Below, one piece after another: positions 26,133 through 34,937 of a stretch of 64,000 nt of DNA. Under the pieces are notes generated by a model, which ran no database searches, had not been told where the DNA came from, and saw only the letters and a list, made by a program, of their open reading frames with translations. The position numbers and the translations under genes are program-made. Numbering within the stretch: the stretch's first letter is position 1; every line of letters starts with the position of its first letter. Origin of the DNA: Rhodovulum robiginosum. Lineage in GTDB: Bacteria > Pseudomonadota > Alphaproteobacteria > Rhodobacterales > Rhodobacteraceae. Location of the stretch: positions 124,001-188,000 of the forward strand of contig NZ_RWGU01000049.1 in the NCBI RefSeq assembly GCF_003944755.1, given 5' to 3'.

Positions 26133-28832
26133 TTCCGAGCGCCGAAACGCGAGCCGCATCTGCTTCTCGGTTTCGATCAACGCGAAGAAGATGGCTCCCA
26201 CTCCCATGATCAGGAGACCATCGAAGATCTGCACCGCCTCTGTGCCAAAAATCGGCTGTAGCAGCGGCATATACGTGATGGCGAATTGCGCCGCAGCGAC
26301 AACGAGAACGCAGGCCCAGACGATCCGCGTCCCACGCACTGCCGTCCAGTTCAGGGACGTGCCGTGAATGTTGCGGATGAAGAAGAGGTGGAAGATCTCC
26401 AGGACCACAAGTGTGTTCATCGCGATGGTCTGTGAGAGCGAGACCGGATATCCCCTGTCCATGGCGTAGAAATACATGCCGAACACGGCGGCCAGGAAGA
26501 GTGTCGAAACGAGCACGATGTGCCAGACCAGCCCGCCGGTCAGCAGTGCCTCGTCGCGGGGACGCGGCGGTCGGCGCATCGTGCCCGGCTCAGACGGCTC
26601 GAAGGCGAGCGCGAGCCCGAGCGTGATGGCGGTGATCAGGTTTACCCACAAGATCTGTACGGCGGTGATGGGCAGGGCCATGCCGGCGAAGAGTGCCACG
26701 ATGATCGTCAGGGCCTCCCCCGCATTGGTGGGCAGGGTCCAGCTGATAACCTTCTTGATGTTGTCGTAGACGGTACGCCCCTCGCGCACGGCGGCGGCGA
26801 TCGACGCGAAATTGTCGTCGGCGAGTACGAATTCGGCCGCCTCCTTCGCGGCCTCACTGCCCTTGAGCCCCATGGCAATGCCGGCATCGGCGCGCTTGAG
26901 TGCCGGTGCATCGTTCACTCCGTCGCCGGTCATGGCCACGGTCAGCCCGCGCGCCTGAAGGGCGGTGACGAGGCGCAGCTTGTGGGCCGGGGAGGTGCGG
27001 GCGAAGATGTCGGTCTCTACCGCCGCATCCGCCAGCGCGATGTCGTCCATTTCGTCGAGATCGGCGCCGGTAAGTACCCGATCATGGTTCTTCAACCCGA
27101 TCATGCCCGCAATCGCGCGCGCCGTGGCGGCGTGATCCCCGGTGATCATCTTTACCCGGATACCGGCAGCGTGGCACTCTGCGACGGCTGTGACGGCTTC
27201 GGCGCGCGGCGGGTCGATCAGGCCGATCAGACCGATGAGAGACAGCCACCCTTCGATGTCCGCCGTATCAAGGCTTGTCTTGTCCGGCGACACAGAGCGT
27301 GTGGCAACCGCAAGCACTCGCTGACCTTCCGCGGCGAGGCTTTCTACCATGCGGTGCCAGTAGTCGGTGTCGAGCGGTTCCACTTTGCTATGCGTTGCGC
27401 GCTGATTCTCGCACAGCGCCAGGACGGCTTCGGGCGCGCCCTTCACATGGATGCAGGCCCGACCGACGTCGTCATGATGCAGGACGGCCATGTAGCGACG
27501 GGCGGCGTCGAACGGGATGGCGTCGGCGCGTGTCCATTGGCGGAACGGCTCGGCCCCTTCGCGGGTGATCTTGCCGGCAAGCGCCACCAGGGCGCCCTCC
27601 ATAGGATCGCCCTCGACGCGCCAGCCCGCCTCGTGGGCATGCAGCATCGCGTCGTTGCATAGCCCGGCGGCGCGTGCGAACTCCATGAGCACCCGGTGAT
27701 CGTCCGGATGCACGTCTGCCTCCCGCCAGCGCACGGCCCCTTCGGGAGAATAACCGTTGCCGCCGACCGAGTAGACATGCTCGGCCGCAGCCAGAGTGGC
27801 CGCCATCATCTCGTTTCGGGTCAGCGTGCCGGTCTTGTCGGAACAGATTACGGAGACCGATCCCAACGTCTCGATCGCAGGCAGGCGTCGGACGATGGCG
27901 TTGCGCCGGGCCATGGCCTGCACGCCCACCGCGAGTGTGATCGTCAGGACCGCCGGCAGTCCTTCGGGGATCGCAGCCACCGACAGCCCGACCACCGCCA
28001 TAAAAAGGTCGGAGAAGGGCAGGTGACCAACGAAATATCCGTAGGTCAGCAGAGCGCCGGCGACGATCAGGATGAACAGGGTAAGCCAGCGTGCGAAGCC
28101 GTCCATCTGGGCGACGAGTGGCGTGGTCAGCGTCTCGACACGCGACAGCATCCCGCTGATCCGGCCGATCTGGGTGTCGGGTCCGGTGACGGTCACGACG
28201 CCGCGCCCGGCACCCGCCGCGACGAGCGTACCCGAAAACAGCATCGACGTCCGGTCACCGAGGGCGGCGTCTTCTGCAGCTGGTGCCGTGCCCTTGTCGA
28301 CAGGCACGGACTCGCCGGTAAGGATCGCCTCCTCGATCTTGAGGCCGCGCGCTTCGATCACGCGCAAATCGGCGGGCACGCGATCGCCGGCCTCGACCAG
28401 CACGACGTCGCCGGGCACCAGATCGGCCGCATCCACGCTGATGCGCCGGCCGTCCCGCAGGACGGCTGAACGCGGCGCCAGCATCCCGCGGATCGCGTCC
28501 ATCGACTTCTCGGCGCGGCCTTCCTGGACGTAGCCTATGGCCGCGTTGACGATCACCACCGCGAGGATGACACCAGTGTCGACCCAGTGCTGGAGCGCTG
28601 CCGTCACAGCGGCCGACACGATCAGCACGTAGATCAGCACGTTGTGGAAGTGGGACAGGAACCTCAGGAGCGGACTGCGTTTTGGCGGCTCCGGCAGGCG
28701 GTTCGGCCCGCTCTCGGCAAGGCGGCCGGCGGCCTCGTCTTTGGTCAGTCCCGCGCGCCCTGCGGAGAGCGCTTCAAGGACGTCCTCGGCGGAGCGGGCA
28801 TGGAAAGTTGGCAGCATGCGGGTTTCTGTCAT
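26109..28832 (-). CDS. P2-type cation-transporting ATPase
   Basis: The 907-residue product has an N-terminal cation-ATPase domain (GLTKDEAAGRLAESGPNRLP), actuator TGESVPVDKG, TM4 AAIPEGLPAVLTITLAVG, phosphorylation motif CSDKTGTLTRNEM, nucleotide-binding KGAPE, hinge [14 protein letters not shown] and ten predicted membrane helices. The PEGLP motif and C-terminal domain place it with SERCA/PMR1-like or Na+-type bacterial pumps (Ca2+, Mn2+, Na+ or K+). It is not a heavy-metal P1B pump. It lies 48 nt after the Kef-type antiporter and is probably co-transcribed, which suggests monovalent or divalent cation homeostasis. Confidence 0.9.
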   Translation of the reverse strand: MTETRMLPTFHARSAEDVLEALSAGRAGLTKDEAAGRLAESGPNRLPEPPKRSPLLRFLSHFHNVLIYVLIVSAAVTAALQHWVDTGVILAVVIVNAAIGYVQEGRAEKSMDAIRGMLAPRSAVLRDGRRISVDAADLVPGDVVLVEAGDRVPADLRVIEARGLKIEEAILTGESVPVDKGTAPAAEDAALGDRTSMLFSGTLVAAGAGRGVVTVTGPDTQIGRISGMLSRVETLTTPLVAQMDGFARWLTLFILIVAGALLTYGYFVGHLPFSDLFMAVVGLSVAAIPEGLPAVLTITLAVGVQAMARRNAIVRRLPAIETLGSVSVICSDKTGTLTRNEMMAATLAAAEHVYSVGGNGYSPEGAVRWREADVHPDDHRVLMEFARAAGLCNDAMLHAHEAGWRVEGDPMEGALVALAGKITREGAEPFRQWTRADAIPFDAARRYMAVLHHDDVGRACIHVKGAPEAVLALCENQRATHSKVEPLDTDYWHRMVESLAAEGQRVLAVATRSVSPDKTSLDTADIEGWLSLIGLIGLIDPPRAEAVTAVAECHAAGIRVKMITGDHAATARAIAGMIGLKNHDRVLTGADLDEMDDIALADAAVETDIFARTSPAHKLRLVTALQARGLTVAMTGDGVNDAPALKRADAGIAMGLKGSEAAKEAAEFVLADDNFASIAAAVREGRTVYDNIKKVISWTLPTNAGEALTIIVALFAGMALPITAVQILWVNLITAITLGLALAFEPSEPGTMRRPPRPRDEALLTGGLVWHIVLVSTLFLAAVFGMYFYAMDRGYPVSLSQTIAMNTLVVLEIFHLFFIRNIHGTSLNWTAVRGTRIVWACVLVVAAAQFAITYMPLLQPIFGTEAVQIFDGLLIMGVGAIFFALIETEKQMRLAFRRSELSGQIET

Positions 28833-28880
28833 TCGCTCGGTTTTGCCATGGCGAAGGTTCCGGAGGGCAGCGTTCAGCGT

Positions 28881-30611
28881 TCAGGATGCCTGTTTCTCTT
28901 CCGTCACGATCGGCGGAATTTCGGTGCGATCTTCTTCCGGAGCGCCGCAAAGCAGTTCCAAAGCGCGGTCGGCCGCGTCCTGGAACGGCTCGAGCACGAT
29001 GTCGGCGCCGGCGCCGAACAACTCTGCCGTGTCGCTGGCCTGGTGCGAGGCGACCGCGACCTTTCCGCGGAATCCCGCTGCGCGCGTCAACTGGATCAGC
29101 GTGGTCCGTGTGTCTTCGTGACTCAGGCCGGTCGGATGGACCGGGACGGTCGAGACGACCCATTCGGCGCGCGACAGCGGCAATGCACTCACGAACTCCG
29201 CATCTGTCGCATCCCCGAAGTCCGTAGCGAGGCCCAGTTCGCGCCAGCGTCGCACGGCGAGAGGGTTGAAGTCCACACCGAGCACCTTGATCCCGCGCTT
29301 TCGCAGGCGCATCCCGATGGCGGTGCCGAACCGCCCGAGCCCGAAAATGATCACCTTGTAGCCGTCTTCGGCATGGGCGCCCGCCGCGGACGGCTCGCGC
29401 GGGGTGCCCTTGCGCTCGAAAATGCCGAGCAACGGCTCGAAGATCGCGTAGAGTCGGTGCGAGTAGGTGATCATGTAGGTCGATGCCGCGATGGTCACGA
29501 GACCGACCATGGTGACCAGCCCCAGCGCGTCCTCGCGCAAATGGCCGAGCGACACGCCCATGGCCACGAAGATCAGGGAAAACTCGCTGATCTGTGCGAC
29601 GGTCAGGCCGGCCAGGAAGCCAGTGCGCTTGCGGTAACCCATCGCCCCCATGATGGCGAGGACGATCAGGGGGTTGCCGATCAGTACGAACAGCGAGAAC
29701 ACGATGGCCCCGGTCACGTGCGCGCCGAGAAGCGACAGGTCGAGCGCGGAACCGAGCGCGATGAAGAAGAATAGCAGCAGGAAGTCGCGCAGCGGCGCAA
29801 GCCGGGCGGCTATGGTCTCGCGATAGGGTGTCGAGGCGAGCGCCACACCCGCGAGGAGGCCGCCAACCTCCTTGCCCAGTCCGACTGTGTCGCCGGCCGC
29901 CGCAAACATCGCAGCCATTGCGATGGCGAAGATCACCAGAAGTTCGGGTGCGCGCGCCAGACGCTCGGTCAGCGGATTGGCCGCGTAGCGCACGAACAGA
30001 ACCACCAGGCCGACCATCGCGATGCCCGAGGCAAGAACCGACAGGACCGATTCGCCGCCGGGCCCGCTCTCCTCGGCCGAAGTGCCGATGCCGATTGCCG
30101 AGAGAACGATCATCGCGAGCACGACGACGAGGTCCTGCACGATCAGGAAGCCGAGCGCGATCTGCCCGTGCAGCGAATCGATCTCACGCTTGTCCGACAG
30201 CAGCTTCACGATGATGATCGTCGAGGAGAAGGTGAGCGCCACCGCGACGTAGAGGCTGGTGACGTGCTCCAGCCCCAGAGCCAACCCGATCAGATAGCCG
30301 AAGATCGAAGTGAACAGGACCTGGCCGAGCCCGGTCAGGAGCGCCACCTGGCCCAGAGAGCGGATGAGCTTCACGTCCAACTTGATGCCGACGAGGAACA
30401 GAAGCACGGCGATGCCAAGCTCCGACAGAAGGTCGATCTGCTCGTCGGAATGGACGACGTCCAGAGCGGACGGCCCGGCGATGAGCCCGACCGCTATGAA
30501 GCTCACGATCAGCGGCTGGCGCAGCAGGATGCCGAACAGACCTATCGCGGCGGCCATCACGAGCAGGACGGCGACCTCGGCGAAGGGCGAGTGGATCAGG
30601 GCATCGATCAT
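28881..30611 (-). CDS. Kef-type K+/H+ (cation:proton) antiporter with RCK domain
   Basis: The 576-residue product has a CPA2-type membrane domain of about twelve helices (residues 1-395; LLVGIKLDVKLIRSLGQVAL and IVQDLVVVLAMIVL are recognisable). A cytoplasmic TrkA-N/RCK domain follows, starting YKVIIFGLGRFGTAIG (Rossmann GxGxxG). The short C-terminal tail is acidic. It resembles KefB/YbaL-type proteins. Its start overlaps the small HTH gene by ATGA (30608-30611). Confidence 0.9.
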   Translation of the reverse strand: MIDALIHSPFAEVAVLLVMAAAIGLFGILLRQPLIVSFIAVGLIAGPSALDVVHSDEQIDLLSELGIAVLLFLVGIKLDVKLIRSLGQVALLTGLGQVLFTSIFGYLIGLALGLEHVTSLYVAVALTFSSTIIIVKLLSDKREIDSLHGQIALGFLIVQDLVVVLAMIVLSAIGIGTSAEESGPGGESVLSVLASGIAMVGLVVLFVRYAANPLTERLARAPELLVIFAIAMAAMFAAAGDTVGLGKEVGGLLAGVALASTPYRETIAARLAPLRDFLLLFFFIALGSALDLSLLGAHVTGAIVFSLFVLIGNPLIVLAIMGAMGYRKRTGFLAGLTVAQISEFSLIFVAMGVSLGHLREDALGLVTMVGLVTIAASTYMITYSHRLYAIFEPLLGIFERKGTPREPSAAGAHAEDGYKVIIFGLGRFGTAIGMRLRKRGIKVLGVDFNPLAVRRWRELGLATDFGDATDAEFVSALPLSRAEWVVSTVPVHPTGLSHEDTRTTLIQLTRAAGFRGKVAVASHQASDTAELFGAGADIVLEPFQDAADRALELLCGAPEEDRTEIPPIVTEEKQAS

Positions 30612-30853
30612 GCACCGCTCTCGCGGTCAGTCTTGGCGTCGACGATGGATCTGCGGCGCGGCTCGGCAGTCTCCCGCGCCCGCGTCGCGTGGTCGCTCAG
30701 GAACGTCTCGAGATCGCTGTCGGCGATCCGCCAACCCTTGCCGATCTCGATCGCTCGCAACTCGCCGTTCTTGATCCAGCCGCGCACCGTCGCCTCGCTG
30801 ACCTTCAGCCGGTCGGCCACCTCCTTCACCGTCTGATAGCCATCGCGCGCCAT
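30608..30853 (-). CDS. small excisionase-type helix-turn-helix protein
   Basis: The 81-residue product consists of a MerR-like HTH_17 domain (TVKEVADRLKVSEATVRGWI, LRAIEIGKGWRIADSDLE) and a basic C-terminal tail. Such domains occur in excisionases but also in stand-alone regulators. Translational coupling to the Kef-type antiporter, with no recombinase nearby, favours a regulator of the antiporter/ATPase operon. Confidence 0.85.
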   Translation of the reverse strand: MARDGYQTVKEVADRLKVSEATVRGWIKNGELRAIEIGKGWRIADSDLETFLSDHATRARETAEPRRRSIVDAKTDRESGA

Positions 30854-30890
30854 AGGTTCGGCCCTTTTGGGTGTCGTTCGGCCCAGAATA

Positions 30891-30925
30891 CTGAACTTCA
30901 GTGCAATTCAGATGATTTCGATCAA
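30891..30925. promoter_or_regulatory. divergent promoter region with an FNR-like site
   Basis: Between the HTH gene and the stress-protein gene lies ATGATTTCGATCAA (30912-30925), nine of ten matches to TTGAT-N4-ATCAA. It is 67 bp before the universal stress protein start. Next to it is the perfect palindrome CTGAACTTCAG (30891-30901). FNR-type control of universal stress proteins is well known in alphaproteobacteria. The palindrome could be a site for the HTH protein (inference). Confidence 0.5.
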
Positions 30926-30991
30926 ACGAGTTTTCGTGACGACATGCTTGAATGGATACGTCGCCAATGGCGCCGGGACAGGGAGCGCGAG

Positions 30992-31855
30992 ATGCAGAAG
31001 ATCCTGTTGGCCACAGATTTCTCCGAACGCTCGGATCGTGCGCTCCGGCGGGCAATTTTGCTTGCGCGACAGTTCGGTTCATCCGTGTCGGCGGTACACG
31101 TTGTGGATGACGATCAGCCGCGCCGCATCGTCGACAGTGAACGCGACGCGGCGTCCGCGCTTCTGGACGAGTTGCGGCACACGGTGCAGAACGTCGACGG
31201 GATTGCCTGCGAGACCCGGGTCGTTCTGGCAGACCCTTTCGCCGGCATAGCGCGCGCGGCAGAGGAAGAGGCCCCGGATCTTCTCGTCGTCGGGCCGCAC
31301 AGGCGCCAAGCGCTGCGCGATGTCTTTGTCGGAACGACGGCGGAGCGGACGATCCGCTCCGCGGCCTGTCCCGTTCTGATGGTCAATGCGCCACCCGTGG
31401 GATCCTATCGTCATGTAATGCTGACGACGGACTTGTCGGAGGGCGCCGCGCAGGCAGCGAAAGCCTCCGTGGTGCGCGACATCGCTCACGGCGCGAACGC
31501 TTCCATCCTGCATGTCTTCGATGCTCCCGCCATTCATCTGGCCATGAGCCACACCATTCCGACGGATGGGCGAGAGGCCTATCTCGAGGACCAGCGGAAG
31601 GAGGCTTCGCGCGCGCTCTCTGCCTTCGTGAAGTCGGTCGATTGGCGATCGATCCGGCAGATGGTACGTCAGGTACGAAACGCACCGGCCGAAGAAATCC
31701 TATCAGCGGCGCGGGACGACTCTGCCGATCTCGTGGTCATCGGAACGCACGGTCGCAGCGGCCTCGCCCGCTTCTTTCTCGGGAGCGTGGCGGAAGCCGT
31801 CCTGCGCAGTGCCGATCGCGACGTTCTTGCAGTCCCTCCGTCGCAGCCCGTTTGA
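30992..31855 (+). CDS. tandem-domain universal stress protein
   Basis: The start ATG 30992 follows GGGAGCGCGAG. ATG 30944 is possible but lacks this site. The 287-residue product holds two UspA domains. The first runs MQKILLATDFSERSDRALRR to about residue 140, with a degenerate nucleotide motif (VVGPHRRQALRDVFVGTTAE). The second starts HVMLTTDLSEGA and has the intact ATP motif GTHGRSGLARFFLGSVAE. The second domain should bind ATP. It is divergent from the HTH-kef-ATPase operon. Confidence 0.88.
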   Translation: MQKILLATDFSERSDRALRRAILLARQFGSSVSAVHVVDDDQPRRIVDSERDAASALLDELRHTVQNVDGIACETRVVLADPFAGIARAAEEEAPDLLVVGPHRRQALRDVFVGTTAERTIRSAACPVLMVNAPPVGSYRHVMLTTDLSEGAAQAAKASVVRDIAHGANASILHVFDAPAIHLAMSHTIPTDGREAYLEDQRKEASRALSAFVKSVDWRSIRQMVRQVRNAPAEEILSAARDDSADLVVIGTHGRSGLARFFLGSVAEAVLRSADRDVLAVPPSQPV

Positions 31856-31899
31856 CCGTCGCCCGCGCGGGACGGTCGCGTCCGGCCATCGGGCCGCCG

Positions 31900-32127
31900 C
31901 GTCACGTTTGACGATCAGCTTGTCGATCCGCAAGCCGTCCAGGTCGATGATTTCCATCCGCCAGCCATCGATGTCGACCGTCTGACCGACGCGCGGCACC
32001 TCGCCGAGGCGTTCCAATGAAAAGACCTGCTAAAGTTTCGGCAGCGGAAGGGCTCGGGATCGTCAGATCGATCCGCTTGATGAACTCGTCGACAGGCATC
32101 TAGCCCGCGACCAGCAGTGAGCCGTCG
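31900..32127 (-). pseudogene. CorC/HlyC-type hemolysin-family protein, C-terminal remnant
   Basis: Minus-strand pieces match the C-terminal CorC_HlyC domain. DGSLLVAG, then TAG, then MPVDEFIKRIDLTIP lies in one frame. After a shift at about 32025-32040 the other frame reads LGEVPRVGQTVDIDGWRMEI and DLDGLRIDKLIVKR. The in-frame stop, the shift and the loss of everything upstream (replaced by an IS6 remnant at 32130) show a dead gene, probably truncated by the insertion. Confidence 0.7.
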
Positions 32128-32129
32128 AG

Positions 32130-32254
32130 GGAATGCGGTCCAGTCGTCGACGGTGGCACCGCGCCGCCAAACTTGCCGAGTGGCATTGGCTCGGCGCGGC
32201 ATAAGGGACAGCGTCATTGTCCTTTGGGAGACCGGTTCGATTTCGTCTGCCAGC
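32130..32254 (+). mobile_element. IS6-family remnant A (internal-deletion derivative)
   Basis: The plus strand encodes EGMRSSRRRWH, identical to the middle of the transposase at 44.7 kb. It is joined in frame to RAAKLAEWHWLGAA and a TAA stop, the C-terminus of IS6-family transposases. The 3' flank continues with GGGACAGCGTCATTGTCC and ends near TCTGCCAG, as in remnants B, C and D. The catalytic core is missing. Confidence 0.75.
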
Positions 32255-32268
32255 CCCCTCGAAAACCG

Positions 32269-33429
32269 TCACTGGCGCGACGATGACCCGATGAGGGCGG
32301 AGGGCCCGACGGCTTCATAAGACGTGGCGCCAAGCTGGCCGAGCGCGCGTACGAGTTCCAGCTTGAGTATGTCCATTGCGCGCTGGGCTCCCGCGGCCCC
32401 GCCCGCCCCGACGCCGAAGGCAAGGGCCCGGCCTGCGAGTACGAAGTCCGCGCCAAGTGCCCTGGCGCGCAGCATGTCGGCCCCGCGACGCACGCCGCTA
32501 TCGAGAATGATACTGATCCGGCCGCCGAGCGCCTCGGCGATGCCCGGCAGGGCCTCGACGGTTGGCGGTCCAAATGCCACCTGGCGCCCGCCATGGTTCG
32601 ATACGACGATGCCGTCGCACCCCAACTCGGCGCAGCCAGACGCGTCCTGCGGGTGCAGAATCCCCTTGACCAGGAGCGTTCCGCCCCAGCGGTCGCGCAG
32701 GCGCTTCAGGTGATCCCAGGTGAACCCGGGGGTGATCAGGGTTCTCTGAACGTCGGCATAGGACGTGGCGCCCTGCAGCAGATCCGCGTAATTTGCGATA
32801 TCGGGTTTTCCGTGGCGCAATGTGGCCAGTGACCAGCGCGGGTTGGCGATGAGCTCGATCGCGACCTCAGGCGTGATACGGAATGGCACGGCGAGCTGGT
32901 TGCGGATGTCCCGGTCGCGCTTGCCCGCGGCGGGAACATCGGCGGTGACCATCATCACTGTGTAGCCGGCCGCCTCGGCCCGCGCGATAAGGCTCTCGGT
33001 CACCGCCTCGTCGCCTGAGACGTAAAGCTGGAACCAGCCGTTTCCCGCGGCGGCTTCGGCCAGGCGCTCAAGCGTCGTCGAGGCGGCCGAGCTTGCCACG
33101 TAGGGGATGTTTTCGCGTGCGCAGAGCCTTGCGAGAATCAGGTCGGCGCCGGGCCAAAAGGCGTTGAGCATGCCGATGGGCGCCACGCCCAACGGCGCGG
33201 CATAGGTCTGGCCAAAGAGATCTGCGCGCGTGTCGATCTCGGAGACGTCTGTCATGTAGCGCGGCGTGAGAGCGACCTCTTCGAAGGCTTCGACGTTGCG
33301 TCTTAGATTGCGTTCGGATTCAGCGCCGCCGTCGACCAGGTCGAAGGCGAAACGGGGGATCCGGCGTTTCGCGAGACGCCGCAAATCATCGACCGAGGCC
33401 GCCCGGTCGAGCCCCATCAGATCGACCAT
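32269..33429 (-). CDS. FMN-dependent alpha-hydroxy acid dehydrogenase
   Basis: The 386-residue product has the lactate/mandelate/glycolate oxidase barrel: RRIPRFAFDLVDGGAESE at the N-terminus, APLGVAPIGM, WFQLYV, LLVKGILHPQDA (FMN-contacting Lys), the active-site His in SNHGGRQ, DSGVRRGADMLRARALGAD and GRALAFGVGAGG. It oxidises a 2-hydroxy acid to a 2-oxo acid. In this neighbourhood that could be lactate from a deoxysugar pathway or a sugar acid. Start 33429, or 33417 where TGATG overlaps the preceding dehydrogenase stop. Confidence 0.9.
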   Translation of the reverse strand: MVDLMGLDRAASVDDLRRLAKRRIPRFAFDLVDGGAESERNLRRNVEAFEEVALTPRYMTDVSEIDTRADLFGQTYAAPLGVAPIGMLNAFWPGADLILARLCARENIPYVASSAASTTLERLAEAAAGNGWFQLYVSGDEAVTESLIARAEAAGYTVMMVTADVPAAGKRDRDIRNQLAVPFRITPEVAIELIANPRWSLATLRHGKPDIANYADLLQGATSYADVQRTLITPGFTWDHLKRLRDRWGGTLLVKGILHPQDASGCAELGCDGIVVSNHGGRQVAFGPPTVEALPGIAEALGGRISIILDSGVRRGADMLRARALGADFVLAGRALAFGVGAGGAAGAQRAMDILKLELVRALGQLGATSYEAVGPSALIGSSSRQ

Positions 33430-34160
33430 CCGCCATCGACGGCGAAGGCCTGTCCAGTGGTAAAGGCGGAAAGGTCCCCCGCGAGGTAGCAGACCATCTC
33501 GGCGATCTCCTGTGGGGTTCCGAAGCGGCCCATGGGTTGGCGGGCGGTGAAGGCGGCATGCGCCTTGTCGAAATCCCCGGTTGCCGCCAGCCGCTCCTTC
33601 AGCGAGGGGCTGTCGACGGTGCCCGGACAGATCGCGTTGCAGCGAATGCCGTCTGCCACGAAATCTGCGGCGATGGACTTGGTCATGCCGATGATCGCGG
33701 CCTTCGACGCCCCGTAGGCAAAGCGCCGCGGTGCGCCCTTCTGGCTGGAGACAATGGAGGCGATATTGACGATCGAGCCCGATCCCTGCTCGAGCATGCC
33801 GGGCAGCACCGCCTTCATCATCCGGAACATCGCCTTGGCATTCAGGTCGAAGGCCCGGTCCCAGTCGCTTTCACCGCAGTCGATGATCGTTCCGTCGTGC
33901 ACCCATCCGGCGCAGTTCACCAGGATCTGCAGCGGCGGCGAAGACCCGACCAGCGCACCGATGGCAGCGGCGTCGAGCACATCGAGGGGCTGGCCTGTGA
34001 TACGCTCCGAGCCTGCGGCGAGCCGGTCAACCGCTGCTCCGTCGATGTCGGTCGCGATGACGGTTGCTCCGAGAGCGGCGAGCGCTTCGGCCGAGGCGCG
34101 CCCGATGCCTTGGCCAGCTGCGGTGACGAGGGCGGTCTTTCCTTGAAGTGACTGTTGCAT
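33417..34160 (-). CDS. SDR dehydrogenase, 2-keto-3-deoxy-L-fuconate dehydrogenase-like
   Basis: The start at 34160 (MQQSLQGKTALVTAAGQGIG) follows GAGAGGATGC. The product has 247 residues. SDR motifs: TAAGQGIG cofactor loop, LVNCAG, catalytic Ser in NIASIVSSQKG and YGASK. The combination VNCAGWVHDGTI with CNAICPGTVDSPSL is typical of the DHRS6/2-keto-3-deoxy-L-fuconate dehydrogenase group, which oxidises a deoxy sugar acid to a diketo intermediate. This fits a nonphosphorylative deoxysugar route. Substrate assignment is inference. Confidence 0.85.
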   Translation of the reverse strand: MQQSLQGKTALVTAAGQGIGRASAEALAALGATVIATDIDGAAVDRLAAGSERITGQPLDVLDAAAIGALVGSSPPLQILVNCAGWVHDGTIIDCGESDWDRAFDLNAKAMFRMMKAVLPGMLEQGSGSIVNIASIVSSQKGAPRRFAYGASKAAIIGMTKSIAADFVADGIRCNAICPGTVDSPSLKERLAATGDFDKAHAAFTARQPMGRFGTPQEIAEMVCYLAGDLSAFTTGQAFAVDGGWSI

Positions 34161-34170
34161 GCATCCTCTC

Positions 34171-34935
34171 TCAGCGGGCGAGCCAGCCGCCATCCACGGT
34201 GACGACGCTGCCATTGCAGTACGAGCCGGCGTCGGAGGCGAGAAAAACGGCCGCGCCAGCCATCTCGGACGGATCGGCAAAGCGGCCAGCCGGTATTCTA
34301 TCCAGCAGTGCCTGCGACCGGACCGGATCGTCCCGCAGCGCCTTGGTGTTATCGGTCGCGGTGTAGCCCGGCGCGATAGCGTTGACGTTGACGCCATGCG
34401 GCGCCCATTCGTTGCAGAGCGCCCGGGTCAGGCCGATCACGGCATGCTTGCTGGACACATAGGCCGGTACACGGAGCCCGCCCTGAGCGCCCAGCACGGA
34501 GGCCACGATCACGATCTTCCCGGCACCCTGTGCGACCATGCGACGTCCGGCGGCCTGCGACAGCAGCCACACCGAGTCGAGGTTCACCGACAGCACACGG
34601 CGCCATTCCTCGAGCGGCATGTCCACCGAGTCCTGCCGGTGAATGATGCCCGCGTTGTTGATGAGAATGTCGAGACCGCCCAGCGCATCGGTCGCAAACC
34701 CTACGATGTTCGAGGCCTCGGTTTCGTCCATACCGACGAAATCCGCCTGGACCGCAGCGGCTTTGCGTCCCATCGCCTCGATCTTGCCGATCGTTTCCTC
34801 CGGCTTGTGGCTGCGATAGGTCAGCGCGATATCGGCCCCGGCGGCGGCAAGGCCAACGGCGATGCCCTCGCCAATGCCGGTTGCGCCGCCGGTGACCAGG
34901 GCCTTGCGCCCAGTAAGGTCGAATGGGTTTGCCAT
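34171..34935 (-). CDS. SDR dehydrogenase, KduD-like
   Basis: Start ATG 34935 (MANPFDLTGRKALVTGGATG), directly after the M24 gene stop. The 254-residue product shows TGGATGIG, NNAGIIHRQ, YVSSKHAVIGL and the C-terminal VTVDGGWLAR. The pattern NNAGI..R.....P...W..V..VNLDSVW and VPAYVSSKHAV is that of 2-dehydro-3-deoxy-D-gluconate 5-dehydrogenase (KduD) and 2-deoxygluconate dehydrogenases. Expected role: oxidation of a deoxy-sugar acid in the same pathway as its neighbours. Confidence 0.82.
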   Translation of the reverse strand: MANPFDLTGRKALVTGGATGIGEGIAVGLAAAGADIALTYRSHKPEETIGKIEAMGRKAAAVQADFVGMDETEASNIVGFATDALGGLDILINNAGIIHRQDSVDMPLEEWRRVLSVNLDSVWLLSQAAGRRMVAQGAGKIVIVASVLGAQGGLRVPAYVSSKHAVIGLTRALCNEWAPHGVNVNAIAPGYTATDNTKALRDDPVRSQALLDRIPAGRFADPSEMAGAAVFLASDAGSYCNGSVVTVDGGWLAR

Positions 34936-34937
34936 GG

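Noticed and set aside
30608-30853. Excisionase of an integrative element
   Set aside because: No integrase, attachment repeats or phage genes are nearby, and it is coupled to an antiporter gene.
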